From NCBI GenBank assembly GCA_049516595.1, contig JBEKSY010000001.1, positions 62,001 through 126,000 of the forward strand: 64,000 bases of DNA, read 5' to 3'. Below are positions 1 through 6,407 of the stretch, piece after piece. Below the pieces are notes generated by a model. It was not told the origin of the DNA. It did no database searches and saw nothing but the letters and a program-made list of their open reading frames with translations. Source of the stretch: JBEKHT01 sp049516595 (GTDB lineage Bacteria; Chloroflexota; Anaerolineae; Anaerolineales; RBG-16-64-43). The translations under genes were made by a program, and so were the position numbers. The first letter of the stretch is position 1; each line of letters opens with the position of its first letter.

Positions 1-2
1 GG

Positions 3-575
3 GACCTGTTCTCTTGCGCCGACTGCGCGAGGCTCTTCTATCAACTTCTGAGCGCGGACATCCAGATCATGGAAGGGGCTCTCCCACGATACGGCTGCAC
101 CATCTCGCCCGCAGACTACGATGGGTTTTTCAGGTTGTTTCAGGTCTGCGAGAAGCTCACCCAGATCCGCGCCGAAAAGCAAGCGCGCAGGAAGAGGGGG
201 ATCACGTGGGGCGCCAGGGCAGAGCCACTTCGGCCGCGGATCGAGGAGGCGCCGGACCCGGAAATGGGCGGAAGCTTGCCGCAAGGTGCCCTTCTTCGTT
301 CCGCGTTTATCCTCGGGCAAGCCTCGCCGGGCCGGTCGCCCTTGAGGCGGACGGCCTCGGGGGCAGGATGGCTTGGGATGAGCCGGAACCCTGCCACCGC
401 CTGTTCGAGGCCTGGAAATCCTTTCCGCTCCTCCTTCCGTCTGCATTCAGGCCGGACGAACCCTCCGGCCCACCCGCACCTTTGTCCTTTCGCTATCCAC
501 GCCAGAGCCCAGGCCAAAGCTCCTCGCGGATCGGCCTGGGACCGAGTCGGGTTCCGAGCTGGGCCCCACTTTTGA
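3..575 (+). CDS. C-terminal part of an unidentified protein (5' partial)
   Basis: The reading frame is open from the left edge of the window, so the start lies outside. The first 65 or so residues look like real protein: a CxxC pair (CADC) near the edge, a mixed hydrophobic/charged stretch and a basic tail (AEKQARRKRG), with G or C in most third positions. After about position 205 the translation becomes Pro/Arg/Ser-rich and no longer looks protein-like, although the first stop in this frame is at 573-575. The true C-terminus may therefore be earlier and masked by an indel. No family recognised. Confidence 0.35.
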   Translation, partial: DLFSCADCARLFYQLLSADIQIMEGALPRYGCTISPADYDGFFRLFQVCEKLTQIRAEKQARRKRGITWGARAEPLRPRIEEAPDPEMGGSLPQGALLRSAFILGQASPGRSPLRRTASGAGWLGMSRNPATACSRPGNPFRSSFRLHSGRTNPPAHPHLCPFAIHARAQAKAPRGSAWDRVGFRAGPHF

Positions 576-772
576 AATCCTGTGCATCAAAGAGAGGGCT
601 GATATAGAATTAGTGCTGGCTGGACCGGTGCGGTCCAGGCAGGTCGCGGAAGATTCGGGCGCGCCCCGCCCAGCCGCAACCGGCGGGGGGATTCGTCCGG
701 CGGTGTGTTACACTTGCCCCTTGCGCACGAACTGGGCCCCTCACCGCTCTGCTTACTCGGATTGGAGACAAA

Positions 773-1093
773 ATGGAAACGAAGCTCTACGTCGGCAACC
801 TTTCGTATTCCACCTCGGAGGACGACCTGCGTGGGCTGTTTGCCCAAGCCGGCTCGGTCAAGTCGGTGACCTTGATTACCGACCGAGACACAGGGCGGTC
901 TAAGGGATTCGCCTTTGTCGAGATGGAGACCCAGGCTGAAGCGCAGAAGGCGATTGGCCTGTTCAATGGCTCTCAATTGCACGACCGTCCCTTGACCGTG
1001 AACCTGGCGCGCCCACGCGAGGAACGGGGACGAGGGGATGACCGGCGGCGCACCGGTCCCTCGCACCGAGGTGGCAACCGCCGATCGTGGTAG
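773..1093 (+). CDS. RRM-domain RNA-binding protein
   Basis: 106-residue single RNA recognition motif protein. RNP2 (LYVGNL, residues 5-10) and RNP1 (KGFAFVEM, about 44-51) are both intact, including the aromatic residues that stack on RNA bases. The tail after residue 80 is Arg/Gly-rich, as in the small bacterial and cyanobacterial RRM proteins, which bind single-stranded RNA and are often cold-inducible. A GGAGA ribosome-binding site sits just before the ATG. It has no operon partner: about 880 bases without a convincing gene follow. A TAGAAT element near 605-610 could serve as a -10, which would give a long 5' leader of about 155 nt, but no good -35 was found. Confidence 0.93.
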   Translation: METKLYVGNLSYSTSEDDLRGLFAQAGSVKSVTLITDRDTGRSKGFAFVEMETQAEAQKAIGLFNGSQLHDRPLTVNLARPREERGRGDDRRRTGPSHRGGNRRSW

Positions 1094-1890
1094 GCGGAGG
1101 AAGCCGACGCAATCGGACGGTTCCGCTCGGTCATTGAGCATCCGGCCTTAGTAGACAGAGCTGCCTATCCCCCCTGCCGGCGTCCTCAGGCAGCGCAAAG
1201 GGATTCGAGTAGGCTCCCTGGCCGGCATGCTGTGCGGTGTCGTGACCGCGCACATATTCTCCGAACCACTGGGATCAAGCCTGCCTCCCCAGAGGAAAAG
1301 CTTTCTTGTCAGGCCGGGGTTGTCCAGCGCAGCCCCAGTCCGGCAATCGCTCGTGCCACCGGCTCGCTTTTGGTAGGCATCCTGATCTGGAAAGGTCGCA
1401 TGCCGAATCGATGGGCAGCCGCTGTGCCGATGGCTGGCTCTCCCGTCAGAACGGATAGTGTCGCCTTGGAGGCGTTGAGGCCCAGGGCATGGAGGGGCCT
1501 CTCGGCAGCTCGCCGCCCCAAAGAGTTGCCCGGTCAACCGTTCCGTTGCATCCGCATCGCGACCTGCCCCGCAACAACCCGCGCCCTGGAGTAAGGCGGT
1601 TCGGAACCTGGGCCTGATCTCGCTGCCTCCATGCGGAACCGTATGGCTTGGAGGCAGCCTCCCAGCTCGGCGGGAGGGCAGGGCCCGCTCTGGTCGCGGT
1701 GGACAGCTCCCCATTGACCAATTCGAGTCCCTTCCCCTCCCCTGCGCCCGGAACTTTGACGCCACCGGCCTAAGTCCGGCACTGGGATCGGCGCCGATCG
1801 AAAAGGCGGCCATGCCCGGTTCTGCTGGAGAAGCAACCGCCCTCCCCGCGTTGCATTCTCTGCCTGGTTTTTCCGCCCTGAAAGGGTTGG
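1094..1890. other. Gene-poor stretch
   Basis: About 800 bases between the RRM gene and the ada control region. Open frames exist on both strands, the longest on the minus strand, but their translations are Arg/Pro/Ser/Gly-rich low-complexity with no domain or convincing start. No tRNA, repeat or terminator was seen. Confidence 0.5.
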
Positions 1891-1920
1891 AATTCGAGTG
1901 CAAGATCTCGATAGATAATC
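1890..1920 (+). promoter_or_regulatory. Ada box and -10 region of the ada gene
   Basis: The sequence GAATTCGAGTGCAAG at 1890-1904 fits the Ada-box pattern AAT-N6-GCAA (AAT 1891-1893, GCAA 1900-1903) known from the Escherichia coli ada operator, which has the same flanking G at both ends. A GATAAT -10-like hexamer follows at 1914-1919, about 60 bases before the ada start. This fits autoregulation, in which self-methylated Ada binds this site and recruits RNA polymerase. No good -35 hexamer is present, as expected for an activator-dependent promoter. Confidence 0.55.
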
Positions 1921-1976
1921 AGCCGGGCACGAGCTAACTTGTATGGGCTGTCACCTCAAGAACCCGTAGAGGACGT

Positions 1977-3059
1977 ATGCAGAACAGAGACTACTGGCAA
2001 GCGATCTTGGAACGCAACCGCGCCTTCGATGGCAAGGTCGTCTATGGTGTTCGTTCCACCGGGATCTACTGCCGCCCTTCCTGCCCCTCCAAGAAACCCA
2101 ACTACGAGAATGTGGTCCTTTTCGCCCGGCCGGAACTGGCTGAGCAGGCCGGCTTTCGGCCCTGCCGGCGCTGCCAGCCCGACCGAAATATCGTTGGGAA
2201 TCCCAAGGTCGAACTGGCACGAAGGGTGTGCCGGTACATCGAAGCTCACTTGGAAGATCGGGTGTCCCTGGAAGTCCTCAGCCGGCACTTTGCCGTAAGC
2301 CCGGCTCACCTTCAGCGCTCCTTCACGAGCACGGTGGGCCTATCCCCCCGAGAGTACGCCGAGAACTGCCGAATGAATCGGATCAAGGATGGCCTGAGAA
2401 AAGGAGCCAGTATTGCAGCCAGCCTGTACGATGCCGGCTATGCCTCCAGCAGTCAACTGTACGGCAAGGCTCCCGCGCAACTGGGAATGACTCCGAGTAC
2501 ATACAAGAAGGGCGGACGCGGAATACACATTGCCTATGCGACGAGCCGTTGTCGGCTGGGGTACGTGTTGGTCGCGGCAACCGAGCGGGGCATCTGTGCC
2601 GTCCAATTGGGCGACAGCGAAGCGCAGCTCGAGGAAGGCCTTCGGATGGATTTCGCGGGCGCGAAAATCGAGCGGGATGATGCCGCGTTATTGGGCTGGG
2701 TGGAGCGTATCCTCCATCATTTGGAAGGGCAAGAACCGCACCTTGACCTGCCTCTGGACGTGGACATTCGAGCCACAGCGTTTCAGCGGCGCGTCTGGCA
2801 AGCCTTGCAGGAGATCCCCTACGGAAGCACACGCAGCTATGCTCAGATTGCCAACGCGATTGGCCAGCCAAGGGCCGTGAGGGCGGTGGGCAGAGCCTGC
2901 GCTACCAATCCAACCGCCCTTCTCGTCCCATGCCACCGTGCGACCCAGAGCAACGGAGGTTTGGGGGGCTACCGCTGGGGGACGCACCGCAAGCGGGCCA
3001 TCCTCGCGCAAGAAAAGGGGCGCGCCTCAGGATCTTCAGAGGAGCAAGAGAAGAGTTGA
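1977..3059 (+). CDS. ada: Bifunctional Ada: DNA methylphosphotriester and O6-methylguanine methyltransferase / activator
   Basis: 360 residues, full length for Ada. The N-terminal zinc domain carries the four cysteines in the usual spacing: Cys32 and Cys36 in YCRPSCPSKKP, Cys63 and Cys66 in CRRC. Cys32 corresponds to the phosphotriester methyl acceptor, E. coli Cys38. An AraC-type helix-turn-helix occupies about 75-175. The C-terminal O6-alkylguanine-DNA alkyltransferase domain (about 185-345) has the acceptor motif PCHR with Cys319. All parts needed for direct reversal of DNA alkylation and methylation-dependent activation are present. The ATG at 1977 puts the zinc domain at its normal distance from the N-terminus. 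An Ada box lies about 75 bases upstream. No alkB or alkA neighbour is visible. Confidence 0.95.
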   Translation: MQNRDYWQAILERNRAFDGKVVYGVRSTGIYCRPSCPSKKPNYENVVLFARPELAEQAGFRPCRRCQPDRNIVGNPKVELARRVCRYIEAHLEDRVSLEVLSRHFAVSPAHLQRSFTSTVGLSPREYAENCRMNRIKDGLRKGASIAASLYDAGYASSSQLYGKAPAQLGMTPSTYKKGGRGIHIAYATSRCRLGYVLVAATERGICAVQLGDSEAQLEEGLRMDFAGAKIERDDAALLGWVERILHHLEGQEPHLDLPLDVDIRATAFQRRVWQALQEIPYGSTRSYAQIANAIGQPRAVRAVGRACATNPTALLVPCHRATQSNGGLGGYRWGTHRKRAILAQEKGRASGSSEEQEKS

Positions 3060-3368
3060 CCTCGCGGTTGCGATGCCCTCGAGGATAGGGGCTTTTGGAC
3101 CGGAAGCAGAGGCGGCCCGTTCCGTCGGCAGATTCTCCCAGAGACGCAGACTTCGAGTGGGGCCTCGCTCGAGCCTGCGCCCCTTCCGCGGGAACCGGCC
3201 CTCGTCCCGAAAGCCAAGACCGGGGTCCGCCCCCGCGCGCGCGATCTGATCGAATCAGACTTCACCCCTCGGCCAGGAGGGTGGCAGCCGACATGCTCTC
3301 CGCAGTTCCTGGGACCCAAGAGCCCGAGCTCCGTCGGGCCTCTTGGCCGCCGACCTTGAAGGAGGTGC
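3060..3368. other. Intergenic stretch between ada and the structured-RNA promoter
   Basis: About 310 bases. Both strands can be translated for some distance but only into Arg/Pro/Ser-rich sequence with no recognisable domain. No gene or terminator was identified. Confidence 0.5.
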
Positions 3369-3424
3369 GGTTCGAGCCGAACCTACTTAACCGCTTGACT
3401 CCAGGGTCGCGCCGTTGCTAGAAT
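3369..3424 (+). promoter_or_regulatory. Sigma-70-type promoter of the structured RNA, with an upstream inverted repeat
   Basis: TTGACT at 3395-3400 and TAGAAT at 3419-3424 are separated by 18 bases, one of the best promoter matches in the window. The predicted start is near 3431. Just upstream lies the inverted repeat GGTTCG-agc-CGAACC (3369-3383), ending 11 bases before the -35. That is a plausible activator site, although the role is inferred from position only. Confidence 0.65.
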
Positions 3425-3430
3425 ACCCCC

Positions 3431-3769
3431 GGGCCCGATGAGGGCCCTCAACCGAATATGGCGGGAGAACAGCGTATGGGCCTCAGCCAATAGGCTGAGG
3501 CAACGAGGTGGAGGTTCCTCGCCTGGCGGCGAGGCTAACCCCGGAGGATCGAGCCGGGGGAAAATCGATCCATCAGCGGATGCCTCCGGGGCCCACCACA
3601 GGCTCCCTTCCCCCTTCCGAGCGAGTTTGAGTACAAGACCATCCGGAAACGGATGGGACAAAAACTCAAACAGTGGCCAGGCCAGCGACGCCGCGCGTCG
3701 AGGGCCAGCTACCCGGAAGGGCGACTATGCCACCGCAGGATAGGCACGCCCGGCGTGCCATTTTGTTTT
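3431..3769 (+). ncRNA. Candidate structured RNA upstream of glutamate synthase
   Basis: About 340 nt bounded by a good promoter and an intrinsic terminator, with no plausible ORF. Perfect helices that can be read directly: 3431-3436/3442-3447 (loop GATGA); 3481-3488/3493-3500; 3517-3523/3528-3534; 3539-3547/3583-3591 (9 bp, competing with 3539-3544/3554-3559); 3625-3632/3664-3671, enclosing 3639-3645/3650-3656 capped by a GAAA tetraloop; 3673-3677/3729-3733, enclosing 3686-3691/3695-3700. Conserved cores of RNase P, tmRNA, SRP RNA, 6S and the common riboswitches that I could test by eye (FMN, TPP, cobalamin, T-box) were not found. It may be a stand-alone small RNA, or a riboswitch-like leader whose terminator lies about 157 bases before the glutamate synthase gene. 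Family unknown. Confidence 0.6.
3743..3769 (+). terminator. Intrinsic terminator of the structured RNA
   Basis: GGCACGC (3743-3749), a CCG loop and GCGTGCC (3753-3759) form a perfect 7-bp GC-rich stem. It is followed by a TTTTGTTTT tract at 3761-3769. If the RNA is a leader of the downstream operon, this would be the conditional stop. Confidence 0.8.
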
Positions 3770-3926
3770 GGGACTTCAGGGTCTCCTCTCCTCGAAAGAT
3801 CAATTCCCTGGTCCCCTCTTGCCACAACATGTCCACCTGCTCGGCGGCGAACGAACCGCCCCTCGCTTCTGTGGCAGACGCCTTCCGCCTTGGATCCCGC
3901 TCTGATCCGGACCCCTTGAGGCACCC

Positions 3927-6407
3927 ATGAAATCGAGCAGCCGTTACCGCATCCTCACGCGTCGTGCGCCACTCCCGCCGGGTTCTCCGCCCACCCCCTT
4001 TGTCCTGCCCGAGGGCGATTCCTATGTCAAATACGGCCACCCGGTATTTGCGAATTCAAGTCAGCGCGGGGACCCGCACTGGACCGCCGAGGTGATCACC
4101 CAGACCTGGTATCAAGCCGAGACGGGCCGCATCCCCATCTCGGGCGGAGGATATGGTGGCCCCTTTGCCGGCGATGGCTTCGAGGGCATCTGGCTAGACA
4201 TGAGCGAGATCGTGAGACCCACCCGAGACGGTATTCACGGCAGGGAGTACATATCCACCCAAGTGGACCTGGGGGCGGGAATGGCTGCCCTCGACTTCGA
4301 CCAGCGCGGAAACCTTCAGGGCCGCCTGCCCAAGTGGCTCAGTCTCCCCATCCCCATCCTTTTTGACGCCATCGAGCTCTCTCTGCTCGGCCCCGGTGCG
4401 GTTCGCGCCATTGCGCTCGCGGCGGAGCAACTGGGCATCCTGGCGATCCTGGATCCGGCCATGTACACCCCGGAGCTGGCCACGTTTGGGCACGCCCTCG
4501 TCCCGCATCTTTCCCCGACTAGCTTCGATATCACGCCCGGGGGTTGGGAACCGAGAATGGTCGAGATCGAGGCAGAGTCCGATCTCCTCTTGCCCCTGGC
4601 CCAGAAGGTTCGCCAGCGCTGGCCGGACGCGGTAATCGCCCTTCGCCTGCCTCTAGGCCCCGGGGCCGCGCAGCAGCTCCCCGAATGGGTACAGGCAGGC
4701 TTTGGGGTCGTCCACCTGGTTGCCGACGAGCTGGCAAGAGCGACGGATGGGCAGCCTCTGGCCCAGGCGGTCCGCTCGATTCACACCCAGCTGGTTGAGG
4801 CGGCCATGCGCGACCAGGTCACCCTGATCCTCAGCGGTGGAATCGCGGCCGCCGAGCATGTCGCCAAAGCGATCGCTTGCGGGGCCGACCTGGTCGCCGT
4901 GGACTTCATCCTGCAAGTGGCCTGGGGATGCGCTCTATGGGCCGACCGGGGGGAATGTCCTGTGGAGGAACATGACCTCGACCCGAATTGGGGGGCCCAG
5001 CGCGTTGTGAACCTAATGAGCGCATGGCGGGACCAGCTTCTGGAGGCCCTGGGAGCGATGGGGATGCGCGAGGTCCGCCGCCTGCGGGGCGACATCGGCC
5101 GCACGATCTGGAACCGTGTTGAGGAGAAGGCTTTTCTCGAGCGGCTGGGGGGGAAAACCTCCAAGGGCCGCTATCGGCGCCTTCCTGAGCCGCAGGGTGC
5201 GGAGGGTGACTTGCGCTGGTCGGTGTCACTGCTGCAAGCTACCCAAGCCCAGGCGCGCACGGGCGAGTTGCCGAAAGGAGACCTGGAGTACCGGGTCGGA
5301 CAGTCGGAGGGAGGTTTTGATCGCCTGGCCTTTTCCTTCGAACTCGATTCCGATCCGCAGGAGGTGCCCGCGGTCGATCCGGCAGGGTGCGACTTGAGTC
5401 TGCCGCTCAACCGCCGAGGCGACGAACGCCCTCGACTTTGCCTTCCTCTGCCATGGTACGGTTCCGGAATGTCGTACGGGAGTGTGAGCCTGCCGGTCAT
5501 GCTGGCTCGGGCCCGGGCGGCCGAGCGTCTCGGTATCTTCACCTCGACCGGGGAGGGAGGCTACCCGGAAGATCTCGCCCGGTACGCTGACCACGTCATC
5601 ACTCAGGTCGCCACAGGCCTGTTCGGTGTCCGCGAGGAAACGCTGCAGATGGCCCGTCTGATCGAAATCAAGTATGCCCAGGGGGCCAAGCCCGGCCTGG
5701 GAGGTCACCTGCTCGGGAACAAGAACACGGACACCGTGGCTGCCCTGCGCGAGGCGGTGCAAGGCACCTCGCTTTTCTCGCCCTTTCCATTTCACAGTGT
5801 GTATTCGGTCGAGGACCACCGTAAGCACATCGACTGGCTCAAGGAGGTCAACCCGCGGGCCTTGATCAGCGTTAAGGTCTCCACCCCGACCGACATCGAC
5901 ATGGTCGCGGTGGGCTCTTACTACGCCGGGGCGCATATCCTGCAGATGGACGGGGCCTACGGCGGAACCGGCGCCGCGCCGGAGATCGCCAAGAAGAACA
6001 TTGCGATGCCGATTGAGTATGCGATCCCCAAGGTGCACCACTTCCTGGCGCAGGAAGGCATTCGCGATGAGATCACCGTGATGGCCTCGGGGGGATTGCG
6101 GACCGCTTGGGATGTGGCCAAGGCGATCGCTCTCGGGGCGGATGGGGCTATCCTGGGCACCGCGGAACTGGTGGCCCTTGGCTGCACCCGTATCGCGCAG
6201 TGCGAAAAAGGGCTCGGATGCCCATTCGGGATCACGACCACGGACCCTCAACTCGCCCTCAAGGTCGTTTTCGATGAGGCCTGGCCGCGAATTGTCAACC
6301 TGTACATTTCCTGGTCCTGGCAGTTGGCGGGGATTCTGCGCAGACTGGGAATGCATTCCATCCGAGAACTGCGCGGCCGCAGTGATCTCCTGGTCTACCT
6401 GGAGTAG
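3927..6407 (+). CDS. Glutamate synthase, FMN/Fe-S synthase subunit with duplicated barrel
   Basis: 826 residues. The C-terminal half (about 500-826) is the FMN-binding synthase barrel of glutamate synthase: YGSGMSYGSVS near 511, TGEGGYPED, the glycine-rich FMN segments GGHLLGNKN and DGAYGGTGAAP, and a CTRIAQCEKGLGC cluster near 752 that fits the three cysteines of the [3Fe-4S] centre. The N-terminal half (about 90-420) resembles a second, degenerate barrel; its segment ILSGGIAAAEHVAKAIACGADL parallels VMASGGLRTAWDVAKAIALGADG in the C-terminal copy, but it lacks the cysteine cluster. The glutaminase and GXGXG parts are supplied by the next gene, whose start overlaps this stop codon by one base. 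Role: FMN-dependent reductive transfer of ammonia to 2-oxoglutarate. No small NADPH-dependent (GltD) subunit is nearby, so the electron donor is unknown. Confidence 0.85.
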   Translation: MKSSSRYRILTRRAPLPPGSPPTPFVLPEGDSYVKYGHPVFANSSQRGDPHWTAEVITQTWYQAETGRIPISGGGYGGPFAGDGFEGIWLDMSEIVRPTRDGIHGREYISTQVDLGAGMAALDFDQRGNLQGRLPKWLSLPIPILFDAIELSLLGPGAVRAIALAAEQLGILAILDPAMYTPELATFGHALVPHLSPTSFDITPGGWEPRMVEIEAESDLLLPLAQKVRQRWPDAVIALRLPLGPGAAQQLPEWVQAGFGVVHLVADELARATDGQPLAQAVRSIHTQLVEAAMRDQVTLILSGGIAAAEHVAKAIACGADLVAVDFILQVAWGCALWADRGECPVEEHDLDPNWGAQRVVNLMSAWRDQLLEALGAMGMREVRRLRGDIGRTIWNRVEEKAFLERLGGKTSKGRYRRLPEPQGAEGDLRWSVSLLQATQAQARTGELPKGDLEYRVGQSEGGFDRLAFSFELDSDPQEVPAVDPAGCDLSLPLNRRGDERPRLCLPLPWYGSGMSYGSVSLPVMLARARAAERLGIFTSTGEGGYPEDLARYADHVITQVATGLFGVREETLQMARLIEIKYAQGAKPGLGGHLLGNKNTDTVAALREAVQGTSLFSPFPFHSVYSVEDHRKHIDWLKEVNPRALISVKVSTPTDIDMVAVGSYYAGAHILQMDGAYGGTGAAPEIAKKNIAMPIEYAIPKVHHFLAQEGIRDEITVMASGGLRTAWDVAKAIALGADGAILGTAELVALGCTRIAQCEKGLGCPFGITTTDPQLALKVVFDEAWPRIVNLYISWSWQLAGILRRLGMHSIRELRGRSDLLVYLE

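Noticed and set aside
1148..1903. Long minus-strand open frame upstream of ada
   Set aside because: Arg/Gly/Pro/Ser-rich translation without any domain, poor start context; rare stop codons in GC-rich DNA explain it.
3431..3769. Assigning the structured RNA to RNase P, tmRNA, SRP or 6S RNA
   Set aside because: The diagnostic conserved cores of those RNAs were not found. A CCGGAAGG stretch resembles the SRP apical loop but lacks the flanking asymmetric loop.
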